Shown: positions 21,935-28,142, counted from the stretch's first letter. The stretch: DNA of 34,234 bases from Methylococcales bacterium (GCA_003584875.1 QVQD01000042.1:1-34234), one strand, 5' to 3'. The notes: generated by a model from the sequence alone, not told the origin. Numbers and translations: made by a program.

Positions 21935-22527
21935 ATTCATCTGCTACCGTAAAAGAATTAGCCACAGCCCTTGCTATTGTGCAAGGCCAATTAACCTTTG
22001 CTAAAAAAGATTCTAAAAATCCATTTTTTAAATCTAACTATGCCGACCTTGAATCTGTTTGGGATGCTTGTAGGGAATTATTATCTGCCAATGGTTTAGC
22101 TATTATGCAGTTCCCTGGTGATTATGTTGATGGCAATATGACTTTAACCACAGTTATGACACATTCTAGTGGTGAATGGGTGGCCCAAAATATGAGCCTG
22201 CCTGTCTCTAAACCAGATGCACAAGGTGCAGGATCAGCCATCACTTATATGCGTAGATATGCTTTAGCAGCAATTGTTGGTGTAGTTCAAGCGGATGATG
22301 ATGGGAACTCTGCATCTGAAAAAGCAACAAGTGTTGTCGAAAAAGCACCAAGCATTACTGCTCAGCAAATAGCTTCTATAAACGCTTTAATTGAACAAAC
22401 TGCTTCAGATGAGGCTAAGTTACTTGCTTACTTTAAAAAGCCTTCTGTAGCCCTTTTTGATAGAAATCAGGGTATTCAAGCCATTGCCATGTTAGAAAAG
22501 AAATTAGGAGAATCAAATGTCGGTTAA
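21931..22527 (+). CDS. ERF-family single-strand annealing recombinase
   Basis: 198 residues from the ATG at 21931, chosen for its GGAGG site and ATGA overlap; the open frame extends upstream but without a site. The ERF pattern is clear: ELATALAIVQGQLTFAKKDS, NPFFKSNYADLESVWDACRE, and GAGSAITYMRRYALAAIVGV. The C-terminal part after about residue 130 is variable and probably binds partners. It anneals complementary strands, circularises or repairs the genome, and supports recombination-dependent replication together with the SSB gene that overlaps its end by 11 bases and the PD-(D/E)XK nuclease farther on. Confidence 0.9.
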   Translation: MNSSATVKELATALAIVQGQLTFAKKDSKNPFFKSNYADLESVWDACRELLSANGLAIMQFPGDYVDGNMTLTTVMTHSSGEWVAQNMSLPVSKPDAQGAGSAITYMRRYALAAIVGVVQADDDGNSASEKATSVVEKAPSITAQQIASINALIEQTASDEAKLLAYFKKPSVALFDRNQGIQAIAMLEKKLGESNVG

Positions 22528-22933
22528 TAAAGTTATTTTAGTAGGCCATGTAGGTAAAAATCCTGAAACTCGTGCATTTCAAGACGGAACAGGTGTTACT
22601 AGCTTTAGTTTGGCAACTTCTGAGAAATACAAAGATAAGTCTGGTGAATGGAAAGATCAGACTGAATGGCACAACATAAGTTGTTTTGGTAAATTGTCAG
22701 AAATTGCTACCAAATTGGTAACAAAAGGCACTCAACTTTATATTGAGGGCAAGATCAAAACCAATAAATACACAGACAAAGCTGGTGTAGAAAAGTATTC
22801 AACCAATATTGTAGTAAGTAGTTTGCAGTTGTTGGGTAGTAAAGAAGTAAAAGCCCCATCTATTGATTATGTAGAGATCAGTACCAAGCCTTCACAGTCT
22901 TTAGGTGATATTTTAGAAGATTTACCTTTTTGA
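22517..22933 (+). CDS. ssb: Single-stranded DNA-binding protein
   Basis: 138 residues with the bacterial SSB fold in order: VNKVILVGHVGKNPETR, VTSFSLATSEKYKDKSGEWK, TEWHNISCFGKLSEIATKLV, KGTQLYIEGKIKTNKYTDK and YSTNIVVSSLQLLG. The C-terminal tail ends in an acidic DILEDLPF, which is the docking tip that recruits other repair and replication proteins, so it can interact with host factors. It is probably tetrameric. Overlap with the ERF gene shows joint expression. A phage with no polymerase of its own would use this to protect strands and tune host replication. Confidence 0.92.
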   Translation: MSVNKVILVGHVGKNPETRAFQDGTGVTSFSLATSEKYKDKSGEWKDQTEWHNISCFGKLSEIATKLVTKGTQLYIEGKIKTNKYTDKAGVEKYSTNIVVSSLQLLGSKEVKAPSIDYVEISTKPSQSLGDILEDLPF

Positions 22934-22940
22934 GGTTTGT

Positions 22941-23114
22941 ATGGATAATATGATTCGTGAATATGCGAAAAATTATTCTGACACGTTTACGCTGCCGTTT
23001 GGTGTAGATGAAGAACGTACTGTGTATCAGTTCGACCAAGTGGGCCTTGCTCGCTTTGTTGAACAAGTAATACAACGTACTTCTGATTTGTCAGAAAAAA
23101 TCGTCTATTCGTAA
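22941..23114 (+). CDS. Small phage protein (57 residues)
   Basis: The ATG at 22941 is 7 bases past the SSB stop with TGAGG upstream. The product MDNMIREYAKNYSDTFTLPF goes on with ERTVYQFDQVGLARFVEQVI, an alpha/beta-looking small domain without a catalytic motif. It was too short to be noticed easily but its frame, site and spacing are all good. Function unknown; the position ties it to the recombination operon. Confidence 0.7.
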   Translation: MDNMIREYAKNYSDTFTLPFGVDEERTVYQFDQVGLARFVEQVIQRTSDLSEKIVYS

Positions 23115-23136
23115 AGATTATTAACTTTATTAAAAT

Positions 23137-23159
23137 TTCATGCTGCATGATGGCATGAA
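23137..23159. repeat. Short inverted repeat in the 75-base gap
   Basis: TTCATGC and GCATGAA are perfect seven-base arms around TGCATGATG. There is no T run, so it is not an ordinary terminator. It could be an operator or a messenger processing structure ahead of the Cys-rich gene at 23190. Confidence 0.4.
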
Positions 23160-23189
23160 TAAAGTATTGTTCACTTTAAAAGGGATAAA

Positions 23190-23348
23190 ATGAACTGTAA
23201 AACTTGTAAATATTGGTATAGCCCAAAAGGATTTGATTCTATGGGCATTTGTCGCAGATTTCCACAGACGCAAAATAAAGCACCAGATGATTGGTGTGGC
23301 GAGCATAAAGAAATGATTGTCTTTATAAAGAAAGCGAGTGAGAAATGA
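23190..23348 (+). CDS. Small Cys-rich, probably zinc-binding protein (52 residues), relative of 17511-17765
   Basis: MNCKTCKYWYSPKGFDSMGI starts with CxxC, followed by CRRFPQTQNKAPDDWCGEHK. The four cysteines and the CRR.P..Q and WCGE blocks match the 84-residue protein on the other strand. The start has an AAAGGGAT site. The stop overlaps the next ATG as ATGA. It lacks the basic tail of its relative. Role unknown; two copies under different promoters suggest related but distinct timing. Confidence 0.7.
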   Translation: MNCKTCKYWYSPKGFDSMGICRRFPQTQNKAPDDWCGEHKEMIVFIKKASEK

Positions 23349-23737
23349 CTGCAAATGAACTAGCTGATTACATTACAGTAAATGAGATTAGAACTGTAAC
23401 TATAGATATGGTAGCTAATATGCTACGCCAGCAACAAGCCCTAATCGAGCAATTTGAGAAAACGCAGGATTATTTGTATAAGACGCACGATGCAGACAAG
23501 GCTGAAATAGAAGCGTTGAAAGCCAAGATGTCGCTTAGTAGCTACGATGATGCCCAAAATGTCGTTTATCAGCTATTAAACGAAAAGATTAGTTTATGGG
23601 ATTACTTTGCAGCTAACGCACTACAAGGATTAATATCTGGATGCTACTCTGGAAACAATGTTGGTTTTACTGTTGAAGGAAATGTGTTCGCTGCTTATGA
23701 GTACGCAGATGCAATGATGAAAGCGAGTAAGAAATGA
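23345..23737 (+). CDS. Uncharacterised phage protein with coiled coil and conserved C-terminal helices (130 residues)
   Basis: The first half is a helical coiled-coil-like segment (IDMVANMLRQQQALIEQFEK, HDADKAEIEALKAKM). The second half contains WDYFAANALQGLISGCYSG and AAYEYADAMMKASKK, a pattern (DYFAA.AL..LI...A.YEYADAMM) that recurs in uncharacterised phage early proteins by my recollection. It is coupled by ATGA both to the upstream Cys-rich gene and to the 59-residue gene after it. No enzymatic motif visible. Confidence 0.75.
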   Translation: MTANELADYITVNEIRTVTIDMVANMLRQQQALIEQFEKTQDYLYKTHDADKAEIEALKAKMSLSSYDDAQNVVYQLLNEKISLWDYFAANALQGLISGCYSGNNVGFTVEGNVFAAYEYADAMMKASKK

Positions 23738-23913
23738 CTGAAGCTGAAGAACTACAAACCCTAGTTAAGTCTTTCTTTGAGAACTACTTGGACTACCAAG
23801 AGGAGTCGGATAGTGGTCGAGTGTTTAACCCTATCCACATTAGTTGTACCAGAGTGGCAATGATTGAGCCTTTTGCTGCCTTGTTAAATCGTATGAGAGA
23901 ATTATCCCGATAA
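23734..23913 (+). CDS. Small acidic phage protein (59 residues)
   Basis: The ATG overlaps the previous stop as ATGA. The product MTEAEELQTLVKSFFENYLD continues YQEESDSGRVFNPIHISCTR and ends in an amphipathic helix (AALLNRMRELS). The EESDSGR.F.P..ISC.R pattern is of a kind often seen in small phage early proteins. Function not known. It is the last gene before a 181-base non-coding stretch. Confidence 0.7.
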   Translation: MTEAEELQTLVKSFFENYLDYQEESDSGRVFNPIHISCTRVAMIEPFAALLNRMRELSR

Positions 23914-24094
23914 GGAATATATTGGGTGTTAAATGGTTTAAAGTGCAGTTTATTTACCGTTCGGTATTCTTGAATATTGATTATTTGGGCAATATTTTGA
24001 GCATTTTGTGTAGTATGTTACACATTTTGTACATAAATTATTGTTTTTGTGCATAATAGTTAACTTGTAGTTTAATTTCATAAAAGGGAAAATT
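23914..24094 (+). promoter_or_regulatory. Intergenic control region before the PD-(D/E)XK nuclease gene
   Basis: 181 bases without a gene. A perfect inverted repeat GTGTA-GTATGT-TACAC lies at 24008-24023, followed by TTGTAC (24027-24032) and CATAAT (24052-24057) 19 bases apart, a loose promoter. AAAGGGAA precedes the ATG at 24095. The palindrome is a candidate operator placed just ahead of the promoter. Confidence 0.4.
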
Positions 24095-24838
24095 ATGATA
24101 ATCACAGCAGAAAGCAATTCAGGCCATTGGTATACAGCAGATGGACAGCCAAGTTATACACGAATTGCAAAAAATGGTAACGTGCGAGCTACAACTCTGA
24201 GAGATGCTAAAAAAGAGGGATTGTTGCCAAGTGTAACTACAATAATTAATGTCCTTGCAAAGCCAGGATTAGACCGTTGGAAGCAAGAACAAGTGTTATT
24301 GGCTAGTCTTACCTTGCCACGTTTAGAAAACGAACCTGAAGCCGATTGGTTAAAGCGAGTAACCGAAGATTCACGTTCTACTGGTCGTGATGCAATGGAT
24401 CGTGGTACGGCTATGCACAACGTATTAGAAGCGTATTTTGATCAAGTGTATTTGATTGAGTACCCAGACTATACACATCGAACTGAAACAGCGTTACGAG
24501 AGCATTTTGGTGATCAATTATGGATTACTGAAAAGTCGTTTGCCAATGAATTAGGATATGCTGGTAAGTGCGATTTATACTCAGATAATGGCATAGTTGT
24601 GGATTTTAAGACAAAGGAATCCCTTGAAAACGCTGCGGTTTATACTGAACATATTTTACAACTAATTGCGTACGCACACGGTTTAAATATGCCATTAGCG
24701 AGATGTGCTATATGCTTTGTATCCGAAACAGAAACACAAATACATGAAATTGACCAAGCTGATTTACAAAGGGGCTGGAAAATGTTTCAATGTTTATTAA
24801 CGTATTTTAGAATAAAGAATAATCTTGGTCAGGGGTAA
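24095..24838 (+). CDS. PD-(D/E)XK family exonuclease
   Basis: 247 residues. The N-terminal part has LLPSVTTIINVLAKPGLDRW, then GTAMHNVLEAYF (104-115) with the conserved His, GYAGKCDLY (154-162) with the catalytic Asp, IVVDFKTKE (167-175) with Asp and Lys, and a Gln-Tyr segment HILQLIAYAHG. This is the RecB/Cas4-like nuclease order seen in phage recombination exonucleases. It likely resects DNA ends to feed ERF annealing. It has its own control region, so it may be set apart in timing from ERF and SSB. The stop codon lies inside the base-paired element at 24828-24891. Confidence 0.82.
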   Translation: MIITAESNSGHWYTADGQPSYTRIAKNGNVRATTLRDAKKEGLLPSVTTIINVLAKPGLDRWKQEQVLLASLTLPRLENEPEADWLKRVTEDSRSTGRDAMDRGTAMHNVLEAYFDQVYLIEYPDYTHRTETALREHFGDQLWITEKSFANELGYAGKCDLYSDNGIVVDFKTKESLENAAVYTEHILQLIAYAHGLNMPLARCAICFVSETETQIHEIDQADLQRGWKMFQCLLTYFRIKNNLGQG

Positions 24839-24891
24839 GGGGTTTATTCCCTTTTTCCCCAAACGTGCGTGAGCGTTCATTTACCCCTGAC
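24828..24891. other. Base-paired three-arm element with perfect 11-base arms
   Basis: GTCAGGGGTAA (24828-24838) pairs perfectly with TTACCCCTGAC (24881-24891). Within it GGGG (24839-24842) can pair with CCCC (24857-24860), and AACG (24862-24865) with CGTT (24873-24876), giving a three-way junction 64 bases long. No T run follows at once, so it does not look like a plain terminator. A messenger 3'-end structure or a replication/packaging site are possible. Confidence 0.5.
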
Positions 24892-25001
24892 TTCCCCATT
24901 GTTGTATTTTTACACTTAGGGAATGTACCTACTTGTATTATTAACAAAACTTAATTATTCTGTAGTTGTTGTATTCATTAATCATTTTAAAGGGAAATAA
25001 A
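24892..25001 (+). promoter_or_regulatory. Control region of the last plus-strand gene group
   Basis: 110 bases, AT-rich. TTGTAT (24933-24938) and TATTCT (24956-24961) are 17 bases apart and could form a promoter. TTGTTGTATTTTTACAC at 24899-24915 resembles the TGTTGT half-site found near cro and scaffold, and TTGTTGTATT recurs once more just before the gene. AAAGGGAA precedes the ATG at 25002. Confidence 0.42.
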
Positions 25002-25088
25002 ATGCAAACATTTATAGAAGCAGTGATTGGAGCATTAATTGTATTTGGCCCAGCAATTTTGTGCTGGATTTTAGTAAGGGGATGGTAA
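25002..25088 (+). CDS. Single-pass membrane peptide (28 residues)
   Basis: MQTFIEAVIGALIVFGPAIL continues CWILVRGW: one hydrophobic helix with a short basic end. The strong AAAGGGAA site and the one-base overlap with the next start (TAATG) support it as a real gene. Role unknown. Confidence 0.6.
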   Translation: MQTFIEAVIGALIVFGPAILCWILVRGW

Positions 25089-25435
25089 TGAGTTTATTTG
25101 ACTATATGCTAACAGGTACAAGTTTTGACTCTTGGTTAACTACAGATACAGAGTCAGAAAAATGGGCAGCAGCCGAAGATAAAATTGAAGAACGCACCAA
25201 AGAATTAATGGGTGTCAATGAAAAATTTGATTATCGTACATTTGAAAACTTTTATGAAGCAATTGGCTCTTTTAGTTTAGAAGAAGCTAAAGAAATAGAA
25301 TCTTACATGGGTGATTCAATTGCTGATCTTGAAAAGTTTGGTAGAGCCATCAAAGTTTTAGTTATTAATAAACTAGAGAAATGGGCAAGATCAGAAGCTG
25401 AAGATGACTTTGAGGAGGGCAAATTAGATGATTGA
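25088..25435 (+). CDS. Acidic helical protein of unknown function (115 residues)
   Basis: The start at 25088 (TAATG overlap with the 28-residue gene) is preferred to the upstream in-frame ATG at 25082. The product is acidic and helical, with MSLFDYMLTGTSFDSWLTTD at the N-terminus, YRTFENFYEAIGSFSLEEAK in the middle and an Asp/Glu-rich end (SEAEDDFEEGKLDD). No motif is recognised. Strong negative charge is a feature of some DNA-mimic anti-defence proteins, but nothing else supports that here. Confidence 0.72.
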   Translation: MSLFDYMLTGTSFDSWLTTDTESEKWAAAEDKIEERTKELMGVNEKFDYRTFENFYEAIGSFSLEEAKEIESYMGDSIADLEKFGRAIKVLVINKLEKWARSEAEDDFEEGKLDD

Positions 25436-25568
25436 TGACGCTGAATATTGGAAATCAATGTTTGAAAAAGCAATGGTGGAGTTAGAAAAAACACAATCTA
25501 ATCTTTTTGAAATTTCTCAACAACTGCGAGAACTTGAAGCTAAATTGTTTGAAGGGCCAACTAAATGA
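25428..25568 (+). CDS. Small coiled-coil protein (46 residues)
   Basis: MIDDAEYWKSMFEKAMVELE continues KTQSNLFEISQQLRELEAKL: a nearly uninterrupted heptad pattern. A GAGGAGG site lies upstream and the gene overlaps the previous one by 8 bases and the next by 4 (ATGA). Probably forms a helical bundle; role unknown. Confidence 0.65.
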   Translation: MIDDAEYWKSMFEKAMVELEKTQSNLFEISQQLRELEAKLFEGPTK

Positions 25569-25732
25569 TATATGCAGCACTTTTATTATCAACTTTTATT
25601 TGTGGATTTGTAATATTTCTGGCAGAACTACCAACTAAAAAAGTGTACGACTGCCGATATGTTACTTACCCAATTTCAATAGATGTACCTCAAGAAGTTA
25701 TCCATCAATGTCAAAAAAAGGATTTAACATGA
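25565..25732 (+). CDS. Small membrane-anchored protein (55 residues)
   Basis: An N-terminal hydrophobic segment (AALLLSTFICGFVIFLAEL) is followed by a polar tail with two Cys (YDCRYVTYPISIDVPQEVIH, CQKKD). It could be an N-terminal anchor with the tail outside the inner membrane. It has ATGA overlaps with both neighbours. Function unknown. Confidence 0.62.
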   Translation: MIYAALLLSTFICGFVIFLAELPTKKVYDCRYVTYPISIDVPQEVIHQCQKKDLT

Positions 25733-25923
25733 CCCAACATCAAATCATTGTCAAACTAGCTAAGAAACGTTGGATTAGCCCACTAGACGCATTTTTAAAT
25801 GGTGGTGGTATGAAACTATCAACTAGGGTTGGAGAACTGCGTAAATCTGGTTATACGATTTTAAGCAAATGGCACAAAAGCAAAGAATATAAACTTTATA
25901 AATGTGTAGGTGTGCCAAAATGA
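25729..25923 (+). CDS. Winged-helix DNA-binding protein, HTH_39-like (64 residues)
   Basis: From the ATG at 25729 (ATGA overlap; the upstream ATG at 25708 is in frame but overlaps more). KRWISPLDAFLNGGGMKLST then RVGELRKSGYTILSKW follows the HTH_39 pattern (I.PL.A....G...L..R...LRK.GY.I), a small winged helix common in phages. It may regulate late or lysis functions since it lies near the end of the early block; no target site is evident. Confidence 0.75.
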   Translation: MTQHQIIVKLAKKRWISPLDAFLNGGGMKLSTRVGELRKSGYTILSKWHKSKEYKLYKCVGVPK

Positions 25924-26054
25924 ACTTACATCCACAATCTAAGTATTCAAATGATAACCCACCTTATAAAGATGCAAAGTGGGTGTACTTTGATGCAAGA
26001 AACACAAATGTTTATAACACCTGGTTAAAACATGGTTATAAAGTTGTAAATTAA
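25920..26054 (+). CDS. Small protein at the end of the early operon (44 residues)
   Basis: The ATG overlaps the previous stop (ATGA). The product is MNLHPQSKYSNDNPPYKDAK followed by WVYFDARNTNVYNTWLKHGY, rich in Asn, Tyr and Lys. The stop region (26052-26054) overlaps the stop of the convergent minus-strand gene (26051-26053). No family is recognised. Coupling and compact spacing argue for a real gene. Confidence 0.6.
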   Translation: MNLHPQSKYSNDNPPYKDAKWVYFDARNTNVYNTWLKHGYKVVN

Positions 26055-26251
26055 TACTTTCTCATGTTTGGCAATGGATGGCTCTTCTGATCACTTGGAT
26101 GAGCCTTTTCCATTGGTAAATGTTCATGTTTTTCAAGTTTATTTTCTAAACGCTTTATTTCGTTGTGTTCTTTCTTTTCGTGCTCACGTTCTACAACGTA
26201 ATGCCCTTTTTTTGATTCGTGATGTTTGCCATCAATTTTAAAATTTGTCAT
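26051..26251 (-). CDS. His/Lys/Glu-rich small protein, last gene of the late block (66 residues)
   Basis: The product is very charged, with many His, Lys and Glu (KHHESKKGHYVVEREHEKKE, LENKLEKHEHLPMEKAHP). It has no hydrophobic segment, so it is not a holin. The start overlaps the endolysin stop as ATGA and GCAAAGGAAATG precedes it. The histidine content could bind metal; no family is recognised. Its end meets the early operon with no terminator visible between them. Confidence 0.68.
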   Translation of the reverse strand: MTNFKIDGKHHESKKGHYVVEREHEKKEHNEIKRLENKLEKHEHLPMEKAHPSDQKSHPLPNMRKY

Positions 26252-26757
26252 AACATTTCCTTTGCGTTTTGTTTAACTTGTGCAACTCGTGATAACCAAC
26301 CTTTACCAAATGTATTGAATAAATCTAATGATCTGTAAAACAGTTCTTTTTGTGCAGAATATTTATCTATCATATCATTAACATTTGTTTCATTAATGAG
26401 TTTCATTGTATTAGGGCCTATAACTCCATCAGGAACGCACCCTAGCGATTTTTGGAGTAATCTAATACTTTGCCCTACACCCATATTAACCGATGCGTCA
26501 AATGCCATATAATCAATACCTGTTGGCAAGTCTGGGCATTTAGATTTATCCCAATACAAAGCCTTATAAAATGGGGTAATGTCAGCAACAGTAAGTTTAG
26601 CCATTTCGCCATCAGCAATAGGTCTTTTAAGCCATGTTGACCACGCTGCTTTAGTTACCCCCATCATTGTTTCGCCACCAGGGTCTTTAGGATTATTTAC
26701 ATAATCCCCCTCTGACTTTAAAACTAATTGAAGTGAATGATTATAATTAATGTCCAA
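26248..26757 (-). CDS. Endolysin, GH108 N-acetylmuramidase
   Basis: 169 residues from a TTG at 26757, chosen because AGGAG lies 8 bases upstream and because the product then begins LDINYNHSLQLVL, as GH108 enzymes do. Glu16 in KSEGDYVNNPKDPGG is the catalytic acid (the family motif is usually EGGY; here EGDY). MGVTKAAW, FDASVNMG and DGVIGPNT (peptidoglycan-binding part) follow. It cuts glycan strands once the holin opens the inner membrane. It overlaps the holin gene by 11 bases. No signal peptide is seen, so export depends on the holin. Confidence 0.88.
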   Translation of the reverse strand: MDINYNHSLQLVLKSEGDYVNNPKDPGGETMMGVTKAAWSTWLKRPIADGEMAKLTVADITPFYKALYWDKSKCPDLPTGIDYMAFDASVNMGVGQSIRLLQKSLGCVPDGVIGPNTMKLINETNVNDMIDKYSAQKELFYRSLDLFNTFGKGWLSRVAQVKQNAKEML

Positions 26758-27244
26758 TTGGTGTACTCCTGTGCAACATATCTGTTTGTTTTTCAGAATT
26801 AGCAGAACTACCAAAATAAAAACTTACAATTGCAGTCCAAGCCGTACCTAAACTACCTAACATTAAAAGTAAGGCATCTGACTTGGTTACGCTATCTGTC
26901 ATTAATCCAACCAAAATACCAAAAAATCCAATAGTCACACCAATAGCTAAAACAGCAGGTATCATTGATTTAGTTTCAACTTGCATTTCTCTAGCCGATT
27001 TACGATCATCTGTTGCTAGTTTTTCAAAATCTAACCCTAATTCATTAGCTTGTTTTTGTAATTCTAATTCAGCCTGTTTGATAGACGCTAATTGATCAGA
27101 TGTTAATTTGCCTGAATCTATTGTGTTTTGTACATCTTTTTCATCAATGCCAAGGGCTTTAGAAATAGCAGTTACAGCTAATCCAGCAAGTGGGCCACCA
27201 AGTGCCGTTGCAATGCCTGGTGCTATTTGACTTAACCATTCCAT
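26747..27244 (-). CDS. Holin, GTA_holin_3TM-like
   Basis: 165 residues. IAPGIATALGGPLAGLAVTA is the N-terminal hydrophobic stretch, followed by an amphipathic helical region (QLASIKQAELELQKQ, DDRKSAREMQ) and two more membrane segments (about 93-114 and 123-147). This follows the 3-TM holin family first described in gene-transfer agents, where DR.SAR precedes the second membrane stretch. It directly precedes and overlaps the endolysin. AAAGGAA lies 5 bases before the ATG. It should set the time of lysis by opening the inner membrane. Confidence 0.83.
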   Translation of the reverse strand: MEWLSQIAPGIATALGGPLAGLAVTAISKALGIDEKDVQNTIDSGKLTSDQLASIKQAELELQKQANELGLDFEKLATDDRKSAREMQVETKSMIPAVLAIGVTIGFFGILVGLMTDSVTKSDALLLMLGSLGTAWTAIVSFYFGSSANSEKQTDMLHRSTPIGH

Positions 27245-27245
27245 A

Positions 27246-27323
27246 CTATTCCTTTAATAATATAATTGCCATCATACAAATTAATGCAAACATAGTCCAC
27301 CATTTAAATAAATCATCATCCAC
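27246..27323 (-). CDS. Possible membrane peptide (25 residues)
   Basis: A GTG at 27323 opens a frame reading MDDDLFKWWTMFALICMMAI and ending ILLKE, with an acidic N-terminus and one hydrophobic helix. It overlaps the end of the 55-residue gene and ends one base before the holin start. The ribosome site is weak. It could be a real lysis peptide or chance. Confidence 0.35.
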   Translation of the reverse strand: MDDDLFKWWTMFALICMMAIILLKE

Positions 27324-27483
27324 GGACTATATCTTTCTTTGTTCGTACTATTACTTTAGTTTGCCTATAAAATTTAGCTTTAGGTTGCTCTAATATTTTA
27401 ATTATAAAATGTAAATAAATAACATAAGCCCATAGTAATAATTCTACGATATAAATAACAAACCAGTATGTAGCCCATGTCAT
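27316..27483 (-). CDS. Small membrane protein in the lysis cassette (55 residues)
   Basis: MTWATYWFVIYIVELLLWAY continues VIYLHFIIKILEQ, a strongly hydrophobic N-terminal half likely in the inner membrane, then a basic tail (KFYRQTKVIVRTKKDIVRG). The ATG overlaps the stop of the upstream 148-residue gene (ATGA). Role in lysis (antiholin or accessory) is suggested only by position. Confidence 0.6.
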   Translation of the reverse strand: MTWATYWFVIYIVELLLWAYVIYLHFIIKILEQPKAKFYRQTKVIVRTKKDIVRG

Positions 27484-27926
27484 ACAAGATTAAATCTCCA
27501 TAAGAAATACGTGACAATTGCAGCAGCTACCCAGCAATACAACTGTACTCGTTTCACATCCTCTAACTTATGACCGTAATACTTTTGATTTTCTTTGTAT
27601 TCTTTTTCTACAACAGTTTTTAACTCAAGCACCTTATTCCATTCTTTTGCACCGTATTTAGCTTTAAATTCTGTTTCTGCTTTATTTTCAGCAATAATTA
27701 TAGCTTTTTGTAATTCATATTCTTGCATAGCTCGATATATCATCGAGTTTTCTATGGCTTGTTCATGTATCTTATGTTTTTTTCTTGCTTCTAATTCTTG
27801 TAATGCTACTTCTGTACCATCATGTTGAATATTCTCGATAGACTGTGTAAGTTTTTTACCAGCTTCTCGGCTTTGTTCAAGACTATTTGCTAAAGTTTTA
27901 GCCCCTTCTGCAATTGGATTATCCAC
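27480..27926 (-). CDS. Membrane-anchored coiled-coil protein in the lysis cassette (148 residues)
   Basis: Starts with GTG at 27926, 1 base after the upstream stop. A long helical, charged region (EGAKTLANSLEQSREAGKKL, then several coiled-coil stretches to about residue 125) ends in a single hydrophobic segment (YCWVAAAIVTYFLWRF) at the C-terminus, so it is a tail-anchored protein. Position suggests lysis or envelope disruption. It is not a typical inner-membrane spanin, whose anchor is N-terminal, and no lipoprotein partner is seen. Confidence 0.65.
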   Translation of the reverse strand: MDNPIAEGAKTLANSLEQSREAGKKLTQSIENIQHDGTEVALQELEARKKHKIHEQAIENSMIYRAMQEYELQKAIIIAENKAETEFKAKYGAKEWNKVLELKTVVEKEYKENQKYYGHKLEDVKRVQLYCWVAAAIVTYFLWRFNLV

Positions 27927-27927
27927 A

Positions 27928-28140
27928 TTATTTACTCGAAAACAAATGTGTTAAATATCCAATAATGGTGCTTAGTCCTGAGACTACCATCATGCCAACC
28001 CAAAACCCTCCACGACCTTTATTAGCCAAAGCAAGCAATTCTTCCATGCCAGCTTCAAGTTTGTCAACCTTAGTTGACAACTGATCAACTTTTTCCCAAA
28101 GCTGACCATATTTTACAGGGTCAATTTGAAAGTCTGACAT
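27928..28140 (-). CDS. Small holin-like protein, XhlA-type layout (70 residues)
   Basis: The N-terminal two thirds is a coiled coil (LWEKVDQLSTKVDKLEAGME) and the C-terminus holds one membrane segment (FWVGMMVVSGLSTIIGYLTH). This layout is that of XhlA-type or hemolysin-type phage membrane proteins. It opens the lysis cassette after the collar-domain tail gene. With the 3-TM holin farther on, the phage has two holin candidates; which one sets timing is unclear. Confidence 0.68.
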   Translation of the reverse strand: MSDFQIDPVKYGQLWEKVDQLSTKVDKLEAGMEELLALANKGRGGFWVGMMVVSGLSTIIGYLTHLFSSK

Positions 28141-28142
28141 AA

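Noticed and set aside
24154-24420. An 88-residue minus-strand frame inside the exonuclease gene
   Set aside because: The opposite frame carries the PD-(D/E)XK motifs; this one has no start signal or recognised pattern.
25088-25435. Calling the acidic 115-residue protein a DNA mimic anti-restriction protein
   Set aside because: Acidity alone is not enough. No Ocr- or ArdA-like pattern is seen, so it is left as unknown.
27316-27336. AAGATATAGTCC on the minus strand, similar to a group I intron core segment
   Set aside because: It lies in the coding end of the 55-residue membrane gene, and no matching P3-P8 partners, exon break or endonuclease gene is seen around it.
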